64,000 nucleotides of DNA from Flavobacterium azizsancarii (lineage in GTDB: Bacteria > Bacteroidota > Bacteroidia > Flavobacteriales > Flavobacteriaceae). A program made the translations under genes and the position numbers. Positions within the stretch are counted from its first letter, which is position 1; every line of letters begins with the position of its first letter. The DNA is taken from NCBI RefSeq assembly GCF_027980145.1, contig NZ_JAMZNK010000019.1, forward strand, positions 35,942 through 99,941, in the 5' to 3' direction. Shown one piece after another: positions 54,689-63,895 of the stretch. Under the pieces are notes generated by a model. It had not been told where the DNA came from, did no database searches, and saw nothing but the letters and a program-made list of their open reading frames with translations.

Positions 54689-56002
54689 TTATTTTCTTAG
54701 ATTCTCAATAAATTCAACTACAGCGCTATGAGATACGGCATTTTTCTTAAAATAAGATTTAATTAAACGACGTTCTTCTTCATTGGCTTCAAATTGGTTA
54801 ATGATATTGTTTAAGTGCATTTTCATGTGACCTTCCTGAATTCCGGTTGTTGTTAGCGAACGCAAAGCGGCAAAATTTTGTGCCAGACCTGCAACAGCTA
54901 CAATCTCCATTAATTCTTTTGCTGAAGGTTTTTCGAGTATTTCAAAACAAAGTTTTACTAAAGGATGTAAAGAGGTTAATCCTCCAACAGTTCCTAATGC
55001 TAAAGGTATTTCAAGCCAGAAAGTAAAAATTCCGTTTTCGATTTTAGCATGAGATAAACTGGCGTATTGACCATTTTTTGAAGCATACGCATGAACTCCG
55101 GCTTCAACTGCTCTAAAATCATTTCCGGTTGCCAGAATTACGGCGTCAACTCCGTTCATGATTCCTTTATTATGAGTTACGGCTCTAAAAGGTTCCACTT
55201 CGGCAATCTGAACGGCTTGTAGAAATCGTTCTGCAAATTCTTGTGGATTTGGAATGTGTTTCTCTGTTAAATCTTCAATAGGGCAGGAAACTTCAGCTCT
55301 TACAATACAATTTGGGACATAATTTGATAAAATGCTCATGACAATTTTTAAGGTTTCGTCTTCTGAAAATAAATCAGAATTTTGAAATTCATCTTTCAAA
55401 GTTGTTGCAAATTGCTCCAGGCAGGAATTTATGAAATTTGCACCCATACTGTCTTTAGTTTCGAAAGTAGCATGGAGCTGAAAGTAATTTTCAAGCAGGC
55501 TTCTTTTGTCTTTAAGTTTGATGTCTAAAATGCCACCGCCACGTTGTTGCATGTTTTTGGTAATGCTTTGTGTGTCAGAGAAAAATTTTGGTTTTATTTG
55601 CTCAAAGAAAGACTGCAGTTTTTCTGCGTCTCCATTAAAAGTAAAATGCACCTGACCAATTTTTTCAGTGTCAATTACGGTTGCTTTAAAACCTCCTCGT
55701 GTAGACCAGTATTTTGCTGCTTTTGATGCTGCAGCAACCACAGAACTCTCCTCAATAGCCATTGGGATAGTTTTATATTTTCCGTTAATTAGGAAATTAG
55801 GGGCAACCCCAAGTGGAATATATAAATTTGAAATCGTGTTCTCTATGAATTCATCATGCAATTGTTGTAGCTTCTCGTCTGAATTCCAGTAATTTCTTAT
55901 AATATTTAGTGCTTCTTCAGGCTTTGAAAAATAAGTATTGGCGATCCAGTTTGTTTTTTCTTTTTTGGATAATTTAGAAAATCCGGCAACAGCGTTGTTC
56001 AT
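54689..56002 (-). CDS. mvaA: Hydroxymethylglutaryl-CoA reductase, class II
   Basis: The 437-residue enzyme reduces HMG-CoA to mevalonate, the committed step of the mevalonate pathway. Its class II features are ENTISNLYIPLGVAPNF (about residues 54-70), DSMGANFINSC (about 185-195) and the C-terminal SHSAVVEF helix. The class is sometimes called degradative, but in Bacteroidota it is biosynthetic. It lies with the GYDIA kinase, away from the other mevalonate cluster at 16.7-19.3 kb. Confidence 0.93.
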   Translation of the reverse strand: MNNAVAGFSKLSKKEKTNWIANTYFSKPEEALNIIRNYWNSDEKLQQLHDEFIENTISNLYIPLGVAPNFLINGKYKTIPMAIEESSVVAAASKAAKYWSTRGGFKATVIDTEKIGQVHFTFNGDAEKLQSFFEQIKPKFFSDTQSITKNMQQRGGGILDIKLKDKRSLLENYFQLHATFETKDSMGANFINSCLEQFATTLKDEFQNSDLFSEDETLKIVMSILSNYVPNCIVRAEVSCPIEDLTEKHIPNPQEFAERFLQAVQIAEVEPFRAVTHNKGIMNGVDAVILATGNDFRAVEAGVHAYASKNGQYASLSHAKIENGIFTFWLEIPLALGTVGGLTSLHPLVKLCFEILEKPSAKELMEIVAVAGLAQNFAALRSLTTTGIQEGHMKMHLNNIINQFEANEEERRLIKSYFKKNAVSHSAVVEFIENLRK

Positions 56003-56184
56003 TCTCAGTATTTTAAATAATAAAGTTGCGGCAAAGATACCATTTTAAGAGTTTTGTTTGCAATGTATTTGAAATTTGGAAAATACGCAAACGTTATTTT
56101 TTTTAACATTTAACACTTAAAATGTGTATTATGTTCATTTTTTTTACTAAAATTGGGCTCTTTTTTATATTTAAAATAATTCTA

Positions 56185-58356
56185 ATGAAATCAGGTAAAA
56201 TTACTGTAATACTTTTGTTTTTAGTTGCTACCGTTTTTGGTCAACAGAAAATTACTGTCGAAAATATTTATAGTGGTGTATTTAGGGCGAAAGGAATGGA
56301 TGAATTGCAATCGCTAAAAAATACAGATCAATATACGGTTTTAAATGTAGATCAGGCAAGTAGAAGTATGCAGATTGATTTATATGATTTTGCAACCCTC
56401 AAAAAAGTGTCTAATTTAATCGATACTAAGAATCATAAGGCGCTTGCTGAAGGAATTGACAGCTATACTTTTGATGCTTCTGAAAAAAAGATCCTGATTG
56501 CATGTAATACAAATAAAATCTTTCGTCACTCTTTTACGGCAGATTATTTTTTATACGATATAACGACTAAGTCACTAACGAAACTTTTTGATTTTCAGGT
56601 TCAGGAGCCAACGTTCTCTCCTGATGGAACCAAAATTGCATATGCAAGAGAAAATAATTTATATGTTTATGATGTAGCTTCTAAAAAATCGACCGCTGTT
56701 ACAACTGACGGAAAGAAAAATGCCATCATTAATGGTATCACGGATTGGGTTTATGAAGAAGAATTTGCATTTGTCCGGGCTTTTGACTGGAGTAAAGACA
56801 GTAAAAAACTAGCTTATATTCGTTTTGACGAAAGTCAGGTTCCTGAATTTTCGATGTCAATGTTTCATAAAGATTTATATCCAACAATCGAAACCTTTAA
56901 ATATCCGAAAGCGGGAGAAAAAAATTCAGAAGTTTCATTACATATATATGATGTAGCAGGTAGTGCGGCTAAAAAAGTTAATTTAGGAAATTACAATGAC
57001 TTTTATATTGCAAGATTACAATGGACAAATGATAATAATGTATTATCAGCTCAGGTTTTAAACCGTCATCAGGATAATCTTGATTTATTATTTGTAGATG
57101 GAACTACGGCAACTGCAAAAGTGGTTCTCAATGAAAAAGATAAAGCATATGTCGATGTTACAGACAATTTGACTTTCTTAAAAGACAATAGCTTTATCTG
57201 GACAAGCGAAAAAGACGGTTTTAATCATATTTATGTATATGACAAAACCGGAAAACTTAAAAATCAGGTTACAAAAGGAAACTGGGAAGTAGTATCTTAC
57301 TACGGTTTCGACGAAAAAACAAAAACTATTTTCTATCAATCTACAGAAAATGGTTCGATCAACAGAGATATCTACAGAATTGCTTTAGACGGAAAAAATA
57401 AAGTACGTTTAACTTCTAAAACAGGAACTAGTGCTGCGACTTTCAGTCCTAATTTCCAATTTTTTATTACTACTTTCTCAAGTGCATCTCAGCCTACGAC
57501 TTATACTTTAAATGAGTCAAAAACAGGAAAAGAAATTCAGGTAATCGAAAACAATCAGGCACTTTCAGCTAAATTAGTGGCTTATAATTTACCAACAAAA
57601 GAATTTTTCGTTTTAAAAACGGCAAAAGGAAACGAGCTTAATGCGTGGATTTTGAAACCGAAAGACTTTGACCCTTCTAAAAAATATCCTGTTTTCATGT
57701 ACCAATATTCTGGTCCGGGATCTCAACAAGTAAACAATGATTGGAATAATAGTGATGATTACTGGTTTGCTTCATTAACACAACAAGGTTATATTGTAGC
57801 TTGTGTAGATGGTAGAGGAACTGGTTTCAAAGGTGCTGATTTCAAAAAAGTAACTCAAAAAGAATTAGGGAAATACGAAGTAGAAGATCAGATCGATGCT
57901 GCAAAAGTAATTGGTGCTTATCCTTATGTTGATGCTTCAAGAATTGGAATCTTCGGATGGAGCTATGGTGGTTTTATGGCTTCAAACTGTATTTTTCAGG
58001 GAAATGATGTGTTTAAAATGGCTATTGCTGTTGCTCCGGTAACCAACTGGCGTTTTTATGACAGTGTTTATACAGAAAGATACATGACGACTCCACAGGA
58101 AAATGCAAGCGGATACGATCAAAATTCTCCAATAAATCACGTTGATAAATTAAAAGGTAAGTTTTTATTGATTCACGGATCAGGCGATGACAACGTTCAT
58201 GTACAGAACTCTATGCAAATGATGGAAGCGTTGATTCAGGCGAACAAACAATTTGATTCTCAGATATATCCGGATAAAAATCATGGTATTTACGGGGGGG
58301 CAACCAGAATTCAGCTTTACAATAAAATGACTAACTTTATCAAGGAAAATTTATAA
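56185..58356 (+). CDS. Dipeptidyl peptidase IV (S9 family)
   Basis: This 723-residue exported protease has a signal peptide ending VATVFGQ, an eight-bladed-propeller-like domain and a C-terminal alpha/beta hydrolase. The catalytic triad is Ser593 in GWSYGG, Asp668 or Asp669 in GSGDDNVH, and His700 in NHGIYGG. The double-Glu motif in DWVYEEEFAFVRAF binds the substrate N-terminus, as in DPP IV. The ATG at 56185 precedes the signal peptide; an earlier start at 56122 adds an ill-fitting extension. It is followed by three peptide transporters. Confidence 0.92.
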   Translation: MKSGKITVILLFLVATVFGQQKITVENIYSGVFRAKGMDELQSLKNTDQYTVLNVDQASRSMQIDLYDFATLKKVSNLIDTKNHKALAEGIDSYTFDASEKKILIACNTNKIFRHSFTADYFLYDITTKSLTKLFDFQVQEPTFSPDGTKIAYARENNLYVYDVASKKSTAVTTDGKKNAIINGITDWVYEEEFAFVRAFDWSKDSKKLAYIRFDESQVPEFSMSMFHKDLYPTIETFKYPKAGEKNSEVSLHIYDVAGSAAKKVNLGNYNDFYIARLQWTNDNNVLSAQVLNRHQDNLDLLFVDGTTATAKVVLNEKDKAYVDVTDNLTFLKDNSFIWTSEKDGFNHIYVYDKTGKLKNQVTKGNWEVVSYYGFDEKTKTIFYQSTENGSINRDIYRIALDGKNKVRLTSKTGTSAATFSPNFQFFITTFSSASQPTTYTLNESKTGKEIQVIENNQALSAKLVAYNLPTKEFFVLKTAKGNELNAWILKPKDFDPSKKYPVFMYQYSGPGSQQVNNDWNNSDDYWFASLTQQGYIVACVDGRGTGFKGADFKKVTQKELGKYEVEDQIDAAKVIGAYPYVDASRIGIFGWSYGGFMASNCIFQGNDVFKMAIAVAPVTNWRFYDSVYTERYMTTPQENASGYDQNSPINHVDKLKGKFLLIHGSGDDNVHVQNSMQMMEALIQANKQFDSQIYPDKNHGIYGGATRIQLYNKMTNFIKENL

Positions 58357-58383
58357 TCTAAAACTTTAAACCAAAAACAAATA

Positions 58384-60069
58384 ATGAATAAAATGGGAGA
58401 AACTCAAGTAAAAACTGCGCATCCAAAAGGGCTTTGGGTATTGTTTGGAACGGAGATGTGGGAGCGATTCAATTTCTATGGAATGCGGGCTTTATTAACT
58501 TTATTTCTTGTGAATTCATTATTGATGAAGGAAGAAGAAGCATCTTTGATTTATGGTGGTTTCCTTGGGTTGTGTTATCTAACGCCAATGTTAGGTGGTT
58601 TTGTAGCCGATCGTTTTTTAGGTAACAGAAACTGTATTTTATTAGGCGGATTGATGATGGCAGTTGGGCAATTGTTATTGTTTACAAGTGGTAGTCTTTT
58701 TGATTCAAATCTTGGTTTGGCAAAAATCATCATGTATTCTGCGTTAGGGGTTATTGTTTTTGGTAACGGATTCTTCAAGCCAAATATTTCCAGTATGGTG
58801 GGGAGTTTATATCCTAAACAGGAAAAAACAAAATTAGATAGTGCATTCACTATTTTCTATATGGGTATTAACATTGGGGCTTTTTTAGGTCAGTCTATTT
58901 GTCCTTTGTTAGGTGATGTTAAAGATGTAGGAGGAATTAGAGATATCCATGCTTTTAGATGGGGATTTATGGCGGCTTCTGTTGCGATGTTTTTAGGAAC
59001 GATCCTTTTTTACTTTTTAAAAAATAAATATGTGGTTACTCCGGAAGGAAAACCATTAGGAGGTTTACCTTCTAAAAACGATGCTTCTGATTTTGAAGAA
59101 GGAGAAGCGCAAAAAGCTAATTTTTCTAATAAAGCTTTGGTCATTGCAGGAATTGCATTTATCGCTTTAGGATTCTTTTTTCATTATGTTGTAGGTCAGA
59201 ATTTAATCTATACACTGATTTACTCAAGTGGTTTATCATTGGCCGGATTAATTATCTCAGATACTTCTTTAACTAAAATCGAAAGAGACAGAATTATAGT
59301 TATCTATATCGTTTCATTCTTTATTATCTTCTTCTGGGCAGCTTTTGAACAAGCAGGTTCGTCATTAACTTTTATTGCGGATAATCAAACAGACAGAAAT
59401 TTCTTTGGCTGGTTGATGCCACCTTCAATGGTTCAGATTTTTAATGGATTGTTCGTAGTTATGTTAGCAGTTCCTTTCAGTATACTTTGGGATACTTTAA
59501 GAGCTAAAGGTAAAGAACCTATTTCTCCGGTAAAATTAGCCGTTGGTTTAGTTGTAATTTCTATTAGTTTCTTTATGATCGCTACACAGGTTTCGTATAT
59601 CGGAACTTCAGGATTATTATTGGTAAAATGGTTGATCTTATTGTATTTCTTAAATACATGTGCTGAGTTGTGTTTATCACCAATTGGTTTATCATTAGTA
59701 GGTAAATTATCTCCAAAACGTTTTTCTTCTTTATTATATGGCGTATTCTTCTTGTCGAATGCATCAGGTTATGCTTTAGGAGGAACTTTAGGTTCTATCT
59801 TGCCTGCAACTGGTGATAAATTTGCAAAAGCAAAAGAATTAGGAATTGATCTTCAGGGAGTTTTAGATAATAAAATTGTACCAACTGCAGAGCAGTTAGC
59901 TTTATTAGATCAGCATCAGATTAGCGCTCACAATCACTTTTTTGCAGGATTTGAAATCCATAATTTATATGAGTTTTTTATGGTATTTGTTGTCCTTACA
60001 GGTATCGCGGCAATTGTATTATTTGCTTTAACTCCATTCCTGAAAAAAATGATGCACGGTGTGCGATAA
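58384..60069 (+). CDS. POT family peptide transporter 1
   Basis: The 561-residue proton-coupled oligopeptide transporter has about fourteen helices. It shows the POT motif EMWERFNFYGMR near residue 22, GGFVADRFLGNRN, and FFKPNISSMVGSLY. It sits 27 bases after the DPP IV gene, so it probably takes up the dipeptides made by that enzyme. Specificity is inferred. Confidence 0.93.
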   Translation: MNKMGETQVKTAHPKGLWVLFGTEMWERFNFYGMRALLTLFLVNSLLMKEEEASLIYGGFLGLCYLTPMLGGFVADRFLGNRNCILLGGLMMAVGQLLLFTSGSLFDSNLGLAKIIMYSALGVIVFGNGFFKPNISSMVGSLYPKQEKTKLDSAFTIFYMGINIGAFLGQSICPLLGDVKDVGGIRDIHAFRWGFMAASVAMFLGTILFYFLKNKYVVTPEGKPLGGLPSKNDASDFEEGEAQKANFSNKALVIAGIAFIALGFFFHYVVGQNLIYTLIYSSGLSLAGLIISDTSLTKIERDRIIVIYIVSFFIIFFWAAFEQAGSSLTFIADNQTDRNFFGWLMPPSMVQIFNGLFVVMLAVPFSILWDTLRAKGKEPISPVKLAVGLVVISISFFMIATQVSYIGTSGLLLVKWLILLYFLNTCAELCLSPIGLSLVGKLSPKRFSSLLYGVFFLSNASGYALGGTLGSILPATGDKFAKAKELGIDLQGVLDNKIVPTAEQLALLDQHQISAHNHFFAGFEIHNLYEFFMVFVVLTGIAAIVLFALTPFLKKMMHGVR

Positions 60070-60087
60070 ATGATAATAATGATATGT

Positions 60088-60126
60088 AAAAAATTACCTA
60101 TAGGTTTAGACTTATAGGTAATTTTA
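60088..60126 (+). terminator. Hairpin between the first two transporters
   Basis: AAATTACCTATA pairs with TTATAGGTAATTTT around a nine-base loop (GGTTTAGAC). It lies after transporter 1 and could be a partial terminator. Confidence 0.7.
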
Positions 60127-60147
60127 ATTTTAAAAGAGTTTATAGTT

Positions 60148-61806
60148 ATGTGGAAAAAACACCCAAAAGCACTGCCTTTTTTGTTTTTATCTGAAATGTG
60201 GGAGCGTTTTGGTTACTATTTAATGATCGGAATCTTTACTTTATATCTCAAGGACGTAAAGGATGGTTTTGCCATGACCGAGAAAGAAGCTTCTGATTTA
60301 TATGGAACTTTTATAGCATTGGTTTTTTTAACTCCTTTTATTGGCGGTCTTGTTGCTGACAGGTATTTAGGTTATAGAAAGTCTATTGTTTTTGGTGGGA
60401 TTTTAATGGGTATTGGTTACTTCTTAATGGGAGTACATGATATAACGGTGCTTTATATTGCCATGACTTTGGTAATTATAGGAAATGGTTTTTTTAAACC
60501 CAATATTTCAACCTTATTAGGAAGTTTTTATTCTAAAGAAGAGTATAAAGATAAAAAAGACGAAGGCTACAATATTTTCTATATGGGAATTAATGTTGGC
60601 GCTTTTATTTGTAATTTCTTTGGTGCTGCATTGCAGATCCTTTTAGGGTGGCATTGGGCTTTTATGGCTGCTGGTGTTGGTATGTTCATAGGTGTTATTG
60701 TATTTTTATTAGGTACAAAACATTATGTAGGCTACGATCAGAAAAAAGGAGTTCAGGAAGGAGATATGCCGTTTTATAAAATTATCCTGTTTATTTTATT
60801 GCCTTCTGTTGTTTTTGGAGTAATAGGCTGGTTGATAAAAGGTGTTGCTTCAGAAACTAATTTAGACAGTTATATCTTTGGTTCAGATAGTACAGATGCT
60901 TTTATTTTTGCCTGTATTCCGATTGTTTTCTTTTATGGTTCACTTTATTTTAAAGCCAAAGTAGAAGATAAGAGGCCAATTGGTGCTCTGCTGGCTATTT
61001 TTGGCGTAGTGATTTTATTTTGGGCTGTATTTAAGCTCAATGGTTCGGCACTTACTACCTGGGCAGATCGTTATACTGACAGAGAAGTAACCGGGACAGC
61101 CGGTCAGGTAGTTGGTAAACTAAAATTAGCAAAAGAAGTCGAATATAAAAAAGAGTCCACAGAGCTTTATGATCATCAGTTTCGTTTACAAAAAGTAAAT
61201 GGAGTCGTAGAGACAGAGGTAAATTATCCATTATATTTTAGAAATGTTGCTCCGGAGAAATTACCTGAAGAAGGGGCTAAAGTGCATCTTTGGGCAACTA
61301 ATTTGAGTCAGTCAATCAATCCGGCCTGGGTAATTATATTAACACCTTTGATTGTTGCGTTTTTCTCATTTTTGCGATCCAGAAAAAAAGAACCCTCGAC
61401 ACCTACGAAAATTGCTTTTGGTTTGTTAATTTCGGCGTTGTCTGTTTTGGTCATGGTAGCAGCTGTAGAAATTGGTCATGATGGAGCAGAAAAGGTGAGT
61501 GCCTGGTGGCTGGTGGCAAATTATGGAATCATAACAATCGGGGAACTATTCCTGAGTCCAATGGGATTATCAGTAGTCTCAAAGTTAAGCCCTGTTAATA
61601 TCACTTCCTTAATGATGGGAGGTTGGTTTTTGTCGACTTCGATAGGGAATAAGTTGAGTGGAGTTTTGGCCAGTATGTGGGATACGTACGATAATAAAGC
61701 CAACTTCTTCTGGGTAAATTTTGCACTGTTAATGTTTGCAACTGTACTAATGTTTGGTTTGGTGAAACAGCTTAACAAGGTGATGAAAGAAAAAGGAATT
61801 AATTAA
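60148..61806 (+). CDS. POT family peptide transporter 2
   Basis: This 552-residue POT transporter has EMWERFGYYLMI near the start, GGLVADRYLGYRKS and FFKPNISTLLGSFY. A hydrophilic stretch of about 90 residues (from about residue 310 to 395, with WADRYTDREV and YPLYFRNVAPEKLPEEG) sits between membrane helices in the second half, which the sister genes lack. The 14-base gap to transporter 3 makes those two a tight pair. Confidence 0.92.
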   Translation: MWKKHPKALPFLFLSEMWERFGYYLMIGIFTLYLKDVKDGFAMTEKEASDLYGTFIALVFLTPFIGGLVADRYLGYRKSIVFGGILMGIGYFLMGVHDITVLYIAMTLVIIGNGFFKPNISTLLGSFYSKEEYKDKKDEGYNIFYMGINVGAFICNFFGAALQILLGWHWAFMAAGVGMFIGVIVFLLGTKHYVGYDQKKGVQEGDMPFYKIILFILLPSVVFGVIGWLIKGVASETNLDSYIFGSDSTDAFIFACIPIVFFYGSLYFKAKVEDKRPIGALLAIFGVVILFWAVFKLNGSALTTWADRYTDREVTGTAGQVVGKLKLAKEVEYKKESTELYDHQFRLQKVNGVVETEVNYPLYFRNVAPEKLPEEGAKVHLWATNLSQSINPAWVIILTPLIVAFFSFLRSRKKEPSTPTKIAFGLLISALSVLVMVAAVEIGHDGAEKVSAWWLVANYGIITIGELFLSPMGLSVVSKLSPVNITSLMMGGWFLSTSIGNKLSGVLASMWDTYDNKANFFWVNFALLMFATVLMFGLVKQLNKVMKEKGIN

Positions 61807-61820
61807 TTATTTATAAATAA

Positions 61821-63305
61821 ATGGAGCAGAAGATCACTTTAGAGGAGATTCAAAATTTTAAAGGCAATTACCCGAAACAATTGTGGTATTTGTTTTTTGT
61901 TGAAATGTGGGAGCGTTTTTGTTTTTATGGAATGCGTGGTGTTCTTGTTATTTTTATGGTAGATCAGCTTTTTTTGAAAGAAGATCATGCCAGTGAGCAA
62001 TATGGAGCTATTCAGGCTTTTGTATATGCTTTTACTTTTATTGGTGGTATTTTTGCTGATAAAGTTCTGGGGTTTAAAAAGTCATTATTTTTTGGTGGAA
62101 TCGTTATGATTTTAGGGAATCTTTTGATTGCTATTGCCCCTCATGATTTCTTTTATTACGGAATTGCTTTTTCGATTATAGGAACTGGTTTTTTTAAGCC
62201 AAATGTTTCTTCGATGGTTGGAGAATTGTATCATGAAAACGACGGTCGTAGAGATGCCGGTTACGGAATGTTCTATGCCGGAATAAATGTAGGCGGACTT
62301 TTTGGTGGTGCTTTATGTGTTTATTTAGGGAAATTCTATTCGTGGCAATTGTGCTTTTTATCAGCTGCAATTGTAATGTTTTTAGGTTTGATTACCTTTT
62401 TGTTTACTAAAAAGCATTTAGGGCCAATTGGTGATTCTCCATTATTACACTTAGATGTCAAAAAGAGAAGAATTCGTGAAATAGCAGTGTATGCTGCGTC
62501 GATTTTGAGTTTGCCTTTTATTTTTATAATGGTTAAGAATACTAAGTATACAGATTATTTCATGTATACTATTGGTACAATTGCCGTTTCATATTTCGCA
62601 TATGAATTGTTTAAATTGGGAGATGCTAAATTACAAAAGAAGCTTTTTGCAGCATTTCTGTTTGTGTTTTTCTATTTCTTGTTTAATTCTATTTACGAAC
62701 AAAGTGGCGGATCATTGTCGCTTTTTGCAAAAGACAATCTAAATGATCAGTTATTGTTTTTTACAATTGATCCCAATGTTGTCAATAACAGCTCAAATAC
62801 TTTTTTTGTAGTAGTTTTGAGTCCGCTTATTGGTTTGTTATGGATCTGGTTAGGCAAGCGAAAAATTGAACCTAATACTTTGATTAAATTCGGAATTGGA
62901 TTTTTGTTCCTCGCGGCTTCTTTCTATATCTTCTATCTTACTAAATTCTTTGCAGACGTAAAAGGTATTACTTCATTGAATGTATTTACGTTTGCCTATT
63001 TGATAACTACTATTGGTGAGCTTTGTTTGGGGCCAATCGGAATGTCGATTATTACCAAACTTTCTCCAAAAAGACTCTTTGGGATGATGATGGGATTATG
63101 GTTCCTGGCAAGTGCTTTTGGGCAATTGGCTGCAGGTAAACTTGGGGCAGAAATTTCCAGATCAAATACAGGAGATACTTTAGTTTCTAAGCTGCAATCG
63201 TATACAGAAGGGTATTATCAACTGGCAATTTATTCGCTTATTGCGGGATTGGTTTTGTTGGCAATTTCGCCATTTATTAGAAAATTAATGCAAGAAGTAA
63301 AATAG
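61821..63305 (+). CDS. POT family peptide transporter 3
   Basis: The 494-residue transporter has EMWERFCFYGMRGVLV near residue 29, GGIFADKVLGFKKS and FFKPNVSSMVGELY. It is shorter than its two neighbours. The three genes look like diverged paralogues from local duplication. Separate substrate ranges are likely but unproven. Confidence 0.92.
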   Translation: MEQKITLEEIQNFKGNYPKQLWYLFFVEMWERFCFYGMRGVLVIFMVDQLFLKEDHASEQYGAIQAFVYAFTFIGGIFADKVLGFKKSLFFGGIVMILGNLLIAIAPHDFFYYGIAFSIIGTGFFKPNVSSMVGELYHENDGRRDAGYGMFYAGINVGGLFGGALCVYLGKFYSWQLCFLSAAIVMFLGLITFLFTKKHLGPIGDSPLLHLDVKKRRIREIAVYAASILSLPFIFIMVKNTKYTDYFMYTIGTIAVSYFAYELFKLGDAKLQKKLFAAFLFVFFYFLFNSIYEQSGGSLSLFAKDNLNDQLLFFTIDPNVVNNSSNTFFVVVLSPLIGLLWIWLGKRKIEPNTLIKFGIGFLFLAASFYIFYLTKFFADVKGITSLNVFTFAYLITTIGELCLGPIGMSIITKLSPKRLFGMMMGLWFLASAFGQLAAGKLGAEISRSNTGDTLVSKLQSYTEGYYQLAIYSLIAGLVLLAISPFIRKLMQEVK

Positions 63306-63332
63306 ACGACATTTTACAATTCTTTTTTTGTT

Positions 63333-63340
63333 TAAATTTG
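63333..63340 (+). promoter_or_regulatory. Promoter -7 element for the thioredoxin-like gene
   Basis: TAAATTTG matches the consensus exactly, 18 bases before the ATG at 63359. No clear -33 TTG is seen. Confidence 0.5.
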
Positions 63341-63358
63341 TCAAAAATTAAAAGGATC

Positions 63359-63826
63359 ATGAAAAAGATATACTTAATAACATTGTTTTTAGTTGGAGCT
63401 TTTGCAACACAAGCGCAAGAGTTAAAATGGTACACTGATGTAAGAGAGGCGATTACTGTAAGTAATAAAGAGCAAAAGCCAATGTTAATGTTTTTTACCG
63501 GAAGTGATTGGTGCGGATGGTGCATTCGTTTGCAGAATGAAGTGTTGAAAACACCGGAATTTACTAAATGGGCCAAAGAAAATGTTATTTTAGTTGAGCT
63601 GGATTATCCTAGAAGAACACCGCAAACGCCTGAGATTAAAAATCAAAATAACGAATTGCAGCAAGCTTTCGGAATTCAGGGATTTCCAACCGTTTATTTT
63701 ACCAGCGCTGAAGCAAAAGATGGTAAAGTCAATTTTAAAGGGCTTGGGCAAACAGGTTATGTTGCGGGAGGTCCATCTGCTTGGTTAACAGTTGCTGAAG
63801 GAATTGTTCATCCAAAGAAATCTTAA
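63359..63826 (+). CDS. Periplasmic thioredoxin-like protein
   Basis: The 155-residue protein has a signal peptide ending in ATQAQ and a thioredoxin fold with the redox motif WCGWC (FTGSDWCGWCIRLQNEVL). The later GFPTVYF gives the conserved cis-proline. It should act in periplasmic disulfide or redox handling. I use the ATG at 63359, after the promoter element. A strong terminator follows. Confidence 0.88.
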   Translation: MKKIYLITLFLVGAFATQAQELKWYTDVREAITVSNKEQKPMLMFFTGSDWCGWCIRLQNEVLKTPEFTKWAKENVILVELDYPRRTPQTPEIKNQNNELQQAFGIQGFPTVYFTSAEAKDGKVNFKGLGQTGYVAGGPSAWLTVAEGIVHPKKS

Positions 63827-63856
63827 GAAGTATATTATACAACAATATTTTTGCAA

Positions 63857-63889
63857 AAGCTCCCTGTGTTCTCACAGGGAGCTTTTTTG
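63857..63889 (+). terminator. Terminator after the thioredoxin-like gene
   Basis: A stem AAAAGCTCCCTGTG/CACAGGGAGCTTTT with loop TTCT is followed by T residues. It ends seven bases before the group II intron. Confidence 0.95.
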
Positions 63890-63895
63890 TTGTTG

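Noticed and set aside
56122..56184. An upstream extension of the DPP IV gene
   Set aside because: The extra residues put a second hydrophobic run before a normal signal peptide, so the ATG at 56185 is the better start.
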